DNA of 64,000 nucleotides from Hyalella azteca (taxonomy: Eukaryota > Arthropoda > Malacostraca > Amphipoda > Hyalellidae), in contig NW_025944795.1 in assembly GCF_000764305.2 (NCBI RefSeq), positions 1,838-65,837 on the forward strand, in the 5' to 3' direction. The translations under genes were made by a program, and so were the position numbers. The notes under the pieces are model-generated. The model did not search any database, was not told where the DNA came from, and saw only the letters and a list, made by a program, of their open reading frames with translations. Positions 1 to 11,900 of this stretch are shown here, in pieces (the stretch's first letter is position 1; each line of letters starts with the position of its first letter).

Positions 1-1861
1 ATGACCAAGACTCCGCCACATTCATGTTCATGATACAGTCCGAAATGTTCGCTGCACTCACTGATTCACGAAGTTTAACATAGTCGCCTTTCGCAAAGTT
101 GAAACGTTCACGCTTCCGAGGCGTCTTTTCCGTATAGCACTTAATACTGAAAAACAATGATTGGTGGTGACTTTTGCCCAACGGAGCCTCGTGGCGAAGC
201 TCTTCTACCATTAATTCTTCACTAGGTAACACTAGGTCTAGAGTATTTGGAGTCTGATTACCTCTAAAATGGGTTGGCTTTGTGAAGTGCTGGTATAAAA
301 ATGAGTCTCTCACAGACTCCATGAACAAGGATGAAGGGTGATTCTCATCCCTTGGAGAGGATTCATGTGCCCAGTGTATTTCTGGATGGTTAAAGTCACC
401 AACGATTACCGTATGCGACCTGCTAAAAGTCATGCTTGGTAGAAGACTGTTCAGTACTTTATCGTTATCAGAGGAACTGTTGGGTGATCTATACAGGACA
501 CCTATAGGAGGCTATCCCTGCTTTTTAAAGAAAGATCACACCACACTGATTCTCTAGCTGATTGGTGCTCTGCTGATAACTTAACTTATTGGGCCCCATA
601 AAAGGTTCTAACCCACAGAGCTACACCTCTACTACACTGCTCTTCGTTTAAATTATGAAAGCAATCAAAACCTGGCAACTGAAATTCAACTGGTAAAATT
701 TTCCCCCCGTGATTTTTTGGGAGTGTCTCTGTAATACAAATAATGTCTATACACTCGTTTCCGATCACAGTTAACAGTTCATTTCTTTTGTTCAAAACGG
801 AATCAGAGTTCGTGTAGAAACATTTCATAACTTTTTGCGCACTTCCATCTTGATGTATGAAGAAACTTTTTACCTTATTTACAGAACTGGATTTATATAC
901 AAGATTTCCACTATTTAATTGTCTTCCATCTCCCGTGACTGTCGGCGAGCGGTCGGAGTCCTCGTGAGATCTTGAATGGTGTTGACATGATTTTCCGTGT
1001 TTCTGCGTCTGTTTCGCTCCTGCCATTTCTTGCGGAAATCCTCCCTCTCTAAAGGGGTGGAATCCTTTTTCACAAAAACAGACTTGAATTCAACAGTTTC
1101 TCCTAATTTTTTCGCTGATTCAGCACGCTCCAAACCTGGGCCGGATCCTTCACAGTCACCAATAGAGGTCTGCATGCGTTAATAGCAGCATTCTTGGAGC
1201 GCAGCCTCTTGCACGATGCAATATCAACCGGTGTGCTTAGTGCTTTACTACAACAGTCTGCCACATACTTATTGTCGGCCATCACACGTTCGTTCGTCTC
1301 AGATGCGGTGCTTTCGAGAATGCCGAACCAAACAAGGTTGCACTTCCTTCGTTCTCTGTCCACGTTGCGATTCTTCAGTTCCATCTTTTCTGTATTTTTC
1401 CATTGAGCTCTCTCTTCGATCAGCTCCTTGCGCAACGAGCTCAGTTCATCACTCAAAGAGCCAACTAAATTACTCAACGTGTTCATCTCTTTCCGATAGT
1501 TGTTTTCCATTTCAGCTCGAAATGCTGCGAACAGAGCGAACCAATTCTCTTCCATCTGCTTCTCGCTTTTCCTGGCACGGAGAGTCGGTTTCTCGCAGTC
1601 GCTACAGAACCAGTGAAACGACTCTGTTTTCTGTAGGAAAGAGTATTCTTCAGAGCTCAGCTTCGCGCAACTGATGCAAATGAAATCCTCGCAGTGTTCA
1701 CAGATGACCATCTAACCATCTTCTCTCAACGAGGTCTCTTTGCAAAACTTGCATGCATCTTCAACTACGCACTTCGATCTCCTGTTCGATTTTTTCGGTG
1801 CATCTTGTTTCGAAAAACCGCATTCCTTCTTAACAATCTTGTTTACTTTCTTTCCAGCCAT
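1..1861 (-). mobile_element. CR1-like LINE, ORF1 and start of ORF2, degraded
   Basis: Non-LTR retrotransposon read on the minus strand. ORF1 starts at an ATG at 1861 (MAGKKVNKIV) and carries a PHD-like zinc finger (CKFC, CEHCEDF, CISC, HWFCSDC), then a coiled-coil stretch and an RRM-like block (NLVWFGI, VFVKKDSTPLERED). An in-frame TAG lies just before position 1711, and a frameshift near 1,105-1,150 moves the end of ORF1 into another frame (915-1175). ORF2 begins near 1026 with an apurinic endonuclease domain (ICITETLP, YRSPNSSSDND, GDFNHPEIHW), with further frame breaks near 510-590, and leaves the window at position 1. The order PHD-ORF1 then APE is typical of CR1/L2-type elements. The stop and frameshifts mean this copy is inactive. 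Confidence 0.85.
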
Positions 1862-1983
1862 CGAAATATCTTCTTTCTTAATTGTTTAATGATTTCCGGG
1901 TTCCTTGACTGAGATTTAGCTAGGGTCTCTCACAGCAATAAATCACCGGAACCAATAAATCACCGGAAACAAGCCTGTTTAAC

Positions 1984-2091
1984 ACAGCCGCCCGACGGTA
2001 GTAAAGGTCCGGAAGTACAGCACAGCCGCCCGACGGTAATAAAGTTCCGGAAGTGCAGCACAACCACCCGACGGTAATAAAGTTCCGGAAG
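1984..2091. repeat. 38-bp tandem repeat, about 3 units, upstream of the CR1 element
   Basis: Three near-identical units containing CCGCCCGACGGTA and TTCCGGAAG lie just 5' of ORF1 of the CR1-like element. Tandem 5' UTR repeats acting as promoter units are common in LINEs, so I read this as the element's 5' UTR; that role is inferred. Confidence 0.7.
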
Positions 2092-2776
2092 CAATTCAAA
2101 GCAGGAAACAAGTCGGTCAGGCTCCTGGAGCGACTACACAGCACGTCTGATCTCCACCGCGTCTCAATCTGAACTCCCCTAAACTATTCAGAGACCCCCG
2201 TGTCTCAATCTGAACTATTAATCTAGCTGCACTAGACGAGATATTGAGCTTCCGAGACATTGGTTCTGTCTCTTAGTGAAATCACGATAACGCCCTCTAC
2301 CGTGTTTCCCGAGAAGGCTTTGTAAGGTTTGGGCAAGGCTGCCGAGGAGGCTCAATTAGCCGTCACTCAGAGTAGGCAGTTAGTGCTATTGCTCCACCTG
2401 AGCTACGACGTGGCCGTTGAGCCACGTCTCGTGGCGCTGCTCCGGCTCGTGCCGTCGTGTCGTTATAGTATTTCAAGTCTCCGGGATCTGATCTTGACTG
2501 CATAAAATATTGTCAATGATTATCATAGTGTATCCTGGTGAGATCATTTCACCTTGGTACTTAAATAGGACCGTAGGATAGAACTCTGACCATCCCGGTG
2601 ATACTTTATTGCTGTTAATATAAGTGCGGATAAAGTGGAAATAATTGCAGGTGAATGGATGGAAAAGCAACACCTGACATGATTATTCTCTGTCAATTCA
2701 ATGGCCTTGTTAGAATTAATTGGTTATCATATTGAGGATTTGAATCATGAACCAATCCTAGAGTCATGTTTCTTAC

Positions 2777-2963
2777 GGCGAGGCGGCAGAGTCGTGACGC
2801 TCAGTAAGGCGGAGTTCACAGAGAAGACGTAGGTGGTGTTGGGCGTGAGGCCGTCAGCCCAAAGCTGGTGTCCATGCCTGCCCTGCTGCCTGACAGTCGC
2901 CTGTGTTGCGGCTTCTTTGACGGAGAAATTAATCGAAGGTCCTTTGCATGCGGCCGAATTAAC
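2777..2963 (-). CDS. Gene A FN3 domain 2, second exon
   Basis: 187 nt, acceptor TTTGTTCCAG, donor GTAAGA. Peptide VNSAACKGPSINFSVKE, then LWADGLTPNTTYVFSVNS, the FN3 E-F strand motif (L.P.T.Y.F.V). Ends in phase 1. The next gene A exon would lie left of 2777; the CR1 insertion and window edge cut it off. Confidence 0.8.
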
Positions 2964-5900
2964 CTGGAACAAATAAATATTAGTGGAGGTCTTTGCTGTG
3001 GAACGAAGCAGGATATACAGATATTCTAAAACTGAATGCAGCATCATATCCAGGTTGTTTGTGCTTGGAACATGACAAAGTAACATAGAATCAAATATTT
3101 TATAAACTTCTGCTTCAGTTTTGTAACACACTCATTTAAGATTTTCGAAACTGATAGAGAGTACTTACCCCACCAACAGTGATGCGGTTCATTGATACGT
3201 CCTCCACGAAAAGGATAAGTTTTCCGTATGTTGCTGCTCAGGAAGACAAAATTGTTTATAGATATTCGTCTCCCAGTGCCCATGATATTCGACGAGATTG
3301 CGAATCGATAATGTAAGAAGTTCTGATACTACGATTGACTTGCAATATTAGAATATATAAAAGACAAATGCACTTCGTTTCTTGGTTCAAACATCGAACA
3401 CAATTAACTCCGAGGTTATTGCAAAGTGCTATTGAGAAAATATACAACATAAGCCTGCATAAAAAACACGGAACCGAACCGTCCTCAAGATTCGACTCAG
3501 TTTGCCAAAAATTGTGGAAATGAAGACATACATACCAGGTACATCGACTCATAAGCAAACCAGATGGTAATGTTGTAGCGGGCCAGCCTTGGCCGCGCTT
3601 AAAACGCTGTTAATTTTATTCAGCCGCCGCACCTCTCTGACAAAGACTAGGGAGAAAAAGTAAGAGTAGATAGTGTTCTCGAGAAGCAGCTGATAGGAGT
3701 AGACAGCCTACTTTTGCCTGACTTACCACACTTTGTAAAGACTGTAAATATCTGTAATTATTGTCCATATAATGTCTGTATTCGTAAACTTAAATGCATT
3801 CAGTGATAGTCCTGTGTCGTGGATGCCGGTTTTCCATGAAATTGAAGTAAACCTTATGGCTTTGGTAAATTTGCTGAACCAGTTTTCATTCATCCTCGTA
3901 CGTTAGGGCCCGCTTGCAGAGACCCAGTAACTTTTTATGTGGAGCGTAGTTATCCCGCTACAACGTTACCTTCAGTCGGGCGAATGACCTCAACCTATGT
4001 GCTTACTAAATGCTCAGCAGGTTCTAATATTGTGTTATTTGAGAAAGTGTTCATCGGTGCAGTTCAAATTTGCTGCATGGCAAGTTAGTTTCACCCAACT
4101 ACTCTCATAACGCCAAAGTTAGTTAGCATGACAAGCCAGGAAATATTTATGGTATCGCAGATCTCAGCTTTCAAGCTTTTTTCTATGACCTTCACCCCAA
4201 ACAAACAAACTGAACCCTGAAAGTATTTATGATTGAAGTTGTAATTGTTGCACTCACCTTCTGTGAGGCAGGCAATCTGCACCTCATCTCCCTCAACGGC
4301 ATCCACGTACTCACCTTCAGTGAGGCAGGCAATCTGCACCTCAGCTCCCTCAATGTCATCCACGTACTCACCTTCAGTGAGGCAGGCAATCTGCACCTCA
4401 GCTCCCTCCATGGCATCCACGTACTCACCTTCAGTGAGGCAGGCAATCTGCACCTCAGTTTGCCGGATGTCGAGGTTGTAGTCGGTGTCTGCCGAGCCTC
4501 TCGAGGTGTCGACCAAAACCCTCACCGCGTACCGCCAGCCGGGGACGAAGTTGAACTTAAACTCTACGGTATTTACACACAATATTGGTGATAGAAATTG
4601 AACTGAAATCACAAGCACACAAACATTATTAATTGGAATATTTGCGTCGAACTGGCGGAACTAACAAATATTCTCCAAGTTGATGCATCATCAGTTGCAA
4701 GCTTGACTCCTGTATTCATACTTTCATAAAATTCAGAAATTATTATCTTGAAAGTATTACTAATTGAAATTACTCTGAGGAGTAAAGGATAGCTACCGCC
4801 GTAGCTGCTTGAAGATAAAAGAGATATCCTGTTAATTTCACCTACCCAAGTGAATAAGTGAATTCAAATGAAAAACCATTCAATATATTAATCTTTCAAT
4901 TGAATTCAAGTTTACAATGCCCTATGGTGAATTCTCTACCATTCTAACGGATGAGCTTCGAATAAATTTCTGTGACGTCTACTTCACTAAGGACGAGATA
5001 AAATATGGACGACGAAAGCAATATTCACAATGGCTACTTGTAATAAACATATATTTCTACAAACAGTAAATAAATTGAATCATTAATAAAACTATAGTAA
5101 AATTCATATCGTGAGTCGAAAGCCTTTAGGTTCTATTTATTATCTCCGCATTTGGTGAATAGATATCATAATAATATATTATATAAAAGTTCTCGAATTT
5201 CCCACCGGTAGAGTAAATAGCAAATTCAGTAGTCTTCCACTCGCCATCCGGACTGCTTAAACTCTTGACCTGGAGGCGATATCTGATGAAAGAAGAAGTG
5301 GAGAATTTATGCGCCATCACAAAGGGCGACGTGGCATTACTTTTGATTGTAATTCACTGCAGTGTACTGAAAGTCAATGATGATTTACAACTGCTTAAAC
5401 AATATTTTCAGCCTCGTTGATCAGTGTTAAGCTTCAATCAGCGTGTACCAGTCAACGCTGGCATTGATCGTTGAATTATTGGATAATATGAATTTATTTC
5501 TATTCGGCAGGAATGAGAAAGGAGAAAGCGCCATTTTCTTGTTCAGAAAAAAATGATTTCCGGATGTTAGAAGTAATTTTTAATTAACTCGTACAAATTA
5601 CGATTCACTCGTAAGACCTAAGAACATTCTAATTGAATGCAGGTAGTTTTCGTTAATTTTTGTAAGTGGCTTAAAATGAAAGTCGTTTTATAAATGGACT
5701 TTGGTCTACACATCAGCCTCACCCCGTAACATGGTTGCCAGGCTCCAGCGTCCCTTCGTCGTAGCGGGGCGACCAGGCCCGCAGCGCCACGGCGCAGGCG
5801 GTGTTGCTGCAGCTGAGCCCGGCTGGGGCCCTGAACCGCGGCAAATTCAGGGGGCGGCTACCTAGCGTTGCATAGCATGTTGAACATTTTTTATTAAACA

Positions 5901-8900
5901 TTAAAAAATAACGAGAAATTTAAAATACTAGATTAGTTTGACATGATGTCTTGTATGTCATGATGTCTTGTAATTACAATAAATACTATAAATGATTTAA
6001 TTTTATGAATTTGTGTTCTGACATTTTAAATCGAAAATAATTTCTACAATTAGCATTTACAAATGTGTTATATCTATCAAATGTGAGTCGCTCAAAGTAT
6101 ATTGATTACAAGAATATTTTTGTAAGGCTCCATATTTTTATATTTTTCATCTCTCTCACTCTATGTTCTGTCAGGATATTTACTGTATGTATGAATCTTA
6201 AATATAATGGTTCCGTAGAGCAATATTAGAATTTCCTTCTCATGGACGAGAGGAAAAAGACGCAAGGTAGGTACAGCTTCCACGGACGTTGGAACGCACC
6301 CTATGAGTACAGGGATTTGCAGGCTACTGGAGGCATGTCCAGACTCGGAAGTGACGCTCGCCGTAAAATGTCAGTGGTTATTTTATTTATTATTTCCTCA
6401 TTCTTTAAATGTGCTCATTCGGAGTATTTCGCAATTATTTATTATCAACGCTCACATGGCTAGACATCAGGGGCTGGATAATTTACAACTGATATTGTTG
6501 GAAATTTTCTGCAGACGATAACATTCTCTCCTACATATACGTATAAAATCTTTCTTCAATGTGTAAAATAAGGCACTGGTGGAACTTGAGAACCGATAAC
6601 TCCATTATTTCTAAACAGGAGGATAAATTACTATTAACAAAGGAATAAATTACTTGAACTTGTACTATAGACACGAACTTGCATCGCAGAGCGCAGGGTC
6701 CAGGCAGCCGTGCGTGCATCTGCCGTCGCCGGCATCGCAGACGCCGTCCTTGCAGTAGCGGCAGGACAGCGCGCAGTCGGGGCCGTAGCGCCCCCGGGGA
6801 CACTCTGTGTTGGGGTTCATACATCATCCTACTACTTTAGGATCTTGAATAAAAATATTTACATCTATCCCAAGAAAGGAAAAATGAGTGTGTCGTAGAA
6901 TGTTAGAAAAATGGAGGTGGAAATGAATTAAAAATTCTGCGTTCGTTTCATTGGGAAAAACAAAATTGTAGCATATTTGCGTTTCGTAAAAGTCTCGTAT
7001 TGATGACAAGTTGTATGTTTTGTATTAATGACAAGCTGTATGTTTTGTATTATTGACAAGTTGAATGTAGCTGCGTCAGACATGAGTGGTTTGTATTGGT
7101 TGCTAAATGGCAACCAATTTGCAGTTCGTTTATTTTTAACAATTTTCGGAACGATTTTTTATCGATGAGGCACCATCATACTTTGTCCGCAAACATAATA
7201 CAATATGTCTTGTAAATTTTTACTTGCTGGGCATCATATTATGCACGATTTAATAAAGCAGTTAAGGGATTCTGAACATGAAAATAGGTTGTTAATGTTC
7301 ATGCTAATGTCCGGTGTCAATCAGGCGTCTCAATTATAATGAATAGAATGAGACGTAATATTGACACTGGACACTAAAGTACGCCAAATGACCAAATTTG
7401 ACCTAACGAGTCCCGAGATCTAAACGTGTTGGTTGTAAATTGAATACAAATAACAGGGGTGAAGAAATTCAAAACATATATTCAAAATTGTTGCTGAACC
7501 AAATCTATTGTCTTGAGGCGCAATTGGCATAACCGCGAAAAAATTACGCACTTATTATGATTTCTTGTGAATTATACTCGAGTGCTAAATATTTGCGGAG
7601 AAACTTTGAATTTTCATTGATTCCCCTTTAGCTTTGGTTTCAGATTATTTAAACTTAGTGTAATTGCTAAACCTGCAGTTCGGTAACAAACATTTCTTCA
7701 ACATCACATTTCATGCGTTAGTAGGAGAAAAATTTTTGTATTGAGTTATTCAAAAGAATGTTCTTCTGCCCAATGATGCAGTTGAGCAACAAATATTTAT
7801 CCTCAGTCCAAATTTCTTTAAAAGACAGAATGCAAATCAAAATTAAATGCGTCTGCTCTCTCCGTATCACCCTGACCAGAGTCGCAGTTGGGCGCCTGGT
7901 ATCCAGGCAGGCAGGAGCAGCCCTTCGGGTCGTGGATGCAGAAGGTGAGCCCCGCGCAAGACGGCGTGGATGACCAGCGCAGGTGCTGTGCAGAGCAGTC
8001 CCTCCTGCAACCTTCTCCATATCCGTCTCTGGGGCAGTCTGGAAATTCAGAAAGACTGGATTTATTTGATCTGATGATTTGCATCTGATGATTTGATGAT
8101 TTTTGTACTTGGTACAGAACATTTTGAGAATCTTTCTAATTGGAATAAGTAAGTCAATTCTCTTTGCTAGAAAATCGTTCATATACTAGAAAAATTCCTA
8201 TCCGAATTTCATACATCTTTAAACCAGGAAACATCAATTCTTGAGGCGTTATCTTAGGAGAATGACCGGCAACCTCTCAGATATTGCATTTTGGCATTAA
8301 TAACAAATTAGCAACATTGGTTCAAGATGACGCCATAATAAAATAATATATAATAATGTGCCTGATGGCATCACTCACAGTATTGGCAGCGGTCCCCATA
8401 TGTGCCGGGAGCGCACACGCATTCCCCAGAGCGGGGATGACATTCCCCAGAGTTGAGGCAGTCCGGGCACCACTGGGCACAGGCGATGCCAAAGCGATGC
8501 TTCGGGCAACCTCGGAGAAATTTAACAGAATTATTTAATGACGATGAACATCATCAATGTCAAAATTTAATTGCGCATTCGATGAAAATTTATTTATTAT
8601 CACAATGATTTAACTGAGTAAAGCGGACATAATTGGATGAATTTTGTTATTAAGACAATTTCACGATAGTTTTAGCGATTTTCAAAGGATACCGCATTAC
8701 AAAACGTTCTACAAATTTCACAGCCAAATTTTTGTATGATTTTATCAAATAAATGTTTGAATTATTATATGTGGTCATTCCCAAATTACTCAATTGCATC
8801 TAATCGAATTGACAATTATCGTTTTACGTGTTAACCGTTCAGGGATTAAACTGTCGAAGAATTGGCTCAAAATAACGTGGAATAGAAAACGTCGCCGACT

Positions 8901-11900
8901 AAAATTTTTGCGCAGACAGCAAAAGAAGTCGTTTCCGGAAAATAATTAATCCACGTATCAAGACATCGTTCATTTATTGTTTTCCGATTAAGAAGACAAA
9001 ACTCTTCACTCAGAATTACCAGGCCAAGAAAATTAAAATGAAAATAACGAAGAGAATAAGCGTCAAAAGAAATGTTCTATGACGAATATTTTCAAAAGTT
9101 CAGGAACTCGGAAGATTTGCCTTCTTACTCATTCAAATTTATCTAGAGCTGAGCGACAGTAATTGATCTCAAACATTAATTGAAAGTATATAATCAATCA
9201 GTAATCCCCAATAAATATCGAGCTAAGTCAACAGATAAAACTATATAATCAATCAGTAATTCCTAATAAATATCGGGCTACGTCAACAGTTAAAATTATA
9301 TAATCAATCAGTAATTCCTAATAAATATCGGACAAAGTCAACAGTTAAAAGTTTATAGTCAATCAGTAATTCCTAATAAATATCGGGCTAAGTCAACAGT
9401 TAAAACTATATAATCAATCAATAATTCTTGATAAATATCGAGTTAAGCCAACAGTTACAACTATATGGTCAATCAATAATTCCTAATATATATCGGGCTA
9501 GGTCTTCAGCTAAAACTATATAATCAATCACTAATTACTAATAAATATCGAGCTAGTAAGTCAACGGCTAAAACTGTACCTCTCTATAACGATAAACGGT
9601 ACCTCTATATTCTGAACGATAATTAAACGGAGTAGGAAAGATGAAGTGCTCGGCTTCAGAATAAATTTATTCACTTTTACAAATGCATCAACTTATTAGT
9701 AAACTTGTTAAACAGAGAAGAGGTGAGCCACGGCCGATGTATAAAGGAATATTAATTGTGCTTCCTCAGCAAAATGTTGCGATTATTAAAAGATGAGGCC
9801 ATGCAAACACAGTGGCTGATGAATGCAACTATTAACGGAAGGCATTGTCGACAATCAGAACTACCAGGAAGAACTGAATCAGGTTACAGGTCAACGTAAT
9901 AAAAGGTAGAGAGCTGTGTGGCGCAGTGGTGAGAGACTCTGTCTCTCGCACCCAGCTCCCGGGTTATCCTTGTATTTCGACACAACGCGATTACGGATTG
10001 TGCCCACGAAGCTGTCGGTGGCCGTCGCAGATGTGAAGGCGACCGCCTTGTCCTCCCCGGCCCGCAAGACGCCGGCGTGGAGGGCGGCCAGACACACCGG
10101 GGAGCTCTGCCACGTTCAGCTCGGTCAGAGCAGCAGTTACAAAGTTGAATGTCTTACCGTGGGTTCTAACATGAACGAAATTGTCTTTTGCAACTGCATG
10201 ACAGGCCGACTAAGAAACATTTTAGAGAAACATAATAGTTGTAAATAATAAGTAAATAATAATAATACTGATGTTACATTTTTATTTAAAACCTTATTCG
10301 CAGACGTGGAACGCCAATTTTCCAACGACGCTGCGTTCACTTTGAATTTCTGTGATTGCGCTCAGGGATCGATTTTTGCTTGCAAATTCATGAAACAAAT
10401 AAAGTGCTATAAGGATAAAAATCATGTTCACTATTGGGATAATTGTTTCGATATCGAAAATCACCATCCCAAATCTAACCCTCTGATTGATCAAATAATG
10501 GAATTAAAACCTCAATATCCGACCATAATTTTACATCCGAACATGATTGATATTTTAACTTCAAGTATCCCGTGCCTTAGTGACATAAACTCTTTACTTT
10601 TCAGTAAATGGGCCAATAAAATTGTCTCTTTTCCAACCTTGGCAAACGCTTTTGTAAAACGCCATCCATAAATTCATATCCCTACTGAACAAAATGAAAA
10701 TAATAATTGGAAAACAGTGATAAATAAATCGATAAAAGTAATATATAGTAACCACAGACACGAGAAAATAAAATTTGTGCCTATACGTTCAAGATTTTAG
10801 TGACCTTTTGAAATATCAAAACCAGACTTCTCCCGAAATTCCGAAAAGCCTTGTATGTGATTGACTGATTGGCTAGGAATTGCATTTTCTTCAGACTGAA
10901 AGCATATCATTGCTGCCATGCTGTTAATTTCTCTCACCCCGTCATAAATTAAAGTCCCTGTAACGTCTGATCCCCCGCCGTATGCCTCGGAGTAGGACTG
11001 GTTCCGCCATGTCGTGCACGAGCCCGGGCACCTGATGCAAAGTTGGAGAAAATAATTCGGTCAATATTGTGTTCAGTGAATTATATTTCTGAAATTACTC
11101 TATTGCATCATGAAATAGTTCGGTCAATATTGTGTTCAGTGAATTATATTTCTGATATTACTCTATTGCTTCATGAAATAGTTCGGTCAATATTGTGTTC
11201 AGTGAATTATTTTTCTGATATTACTCTATTACTTCATGAAATAGTTCAGCCAATATTGTGTTCAGTGAATTATATTTCTGAAATTACTCTATTGCTTCAT
11301 GAAATAGTTCGGTCAATATTGTGTTCAGTGAATTCTATTTCTAAAATTACACTATTGCTTCCTGAAATACACGAACTGTATTGGTCACGTGACTTGGTCA
11401 CTATTTCAGAAACATCATTGGTAGTTTTGGATATTTTAATTCGGGCTATAAATAATGTTTTACCCAGTTTTATTTCTTAAAGCAATTCGACTAAATGTGG
11501 TTAACGTATGAGACTTCATTGAACTTGTTTCCTCTATTTCATGAGTTGTATATGTGGTTTTGGCAGACTGTCAAGTTAGATTGACATTTGGTACCAACAT
11601 TAAATATCATTGAGATTTTTTTTCTATCAAATACTATACCACTCACTTATTGGTGCCAGCGGCCTCTAATTCAATGTTATTTCAATAATGACCTATTCTT
11701 TATGACATGCGTTACCTTGCATGTCACTGTGCCTCGCTCTAATAACTTCTGCTACCAAACAACCAAAGATATTATAACTCCAGCATTCAAATCCTATCTA
11801 CCTGTTCTTATCAATGCCATTCATAATAGTTATGACTTCATTCCCCTCACCAGTGACTGGTGCCGGCACTGTTCCCAAACGTTGTCGCGCACGCCTGATC

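Larger units (their letters stand above)
2215..7390 (+). repeat. Segmental duplication I, copy A
   Basis: Collinear with 58945-64000 in the same orientation. Exons and introns both match, with scattered substitutions. Copy-specific changes: a solo LTR (3574-3962) and two extra 57-bp minisatellite units only here; a retroelement fragment (about 60180-60586) only in copy B. Copy B runs to the window edge, so the true length is greater. Confidence 0.9.

Noticed and set aside
4229..4591. Plus-strand repeat protein (AGNLHLSSLN... units)
   Set aside because: Antisense of the 57-bp coding minisatellite; the sense strand has FN3 motifs and donors.
6677..6683. GC-AG intron donor (GCAAGT) at the end of the EGF-like exon
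   Set aside because: It matches the GC donor consensus in both copies, but gives phase 0, whereas the next FN3 exon and the other EGF exons need phase 1. GTTCGT four bases on gives phase 1.
11043..11480. 145-codon repetitive ORF
   Set aside because: Produced by a 63-bp minisatellite whose period is a multiple of three; no other coding evidence.
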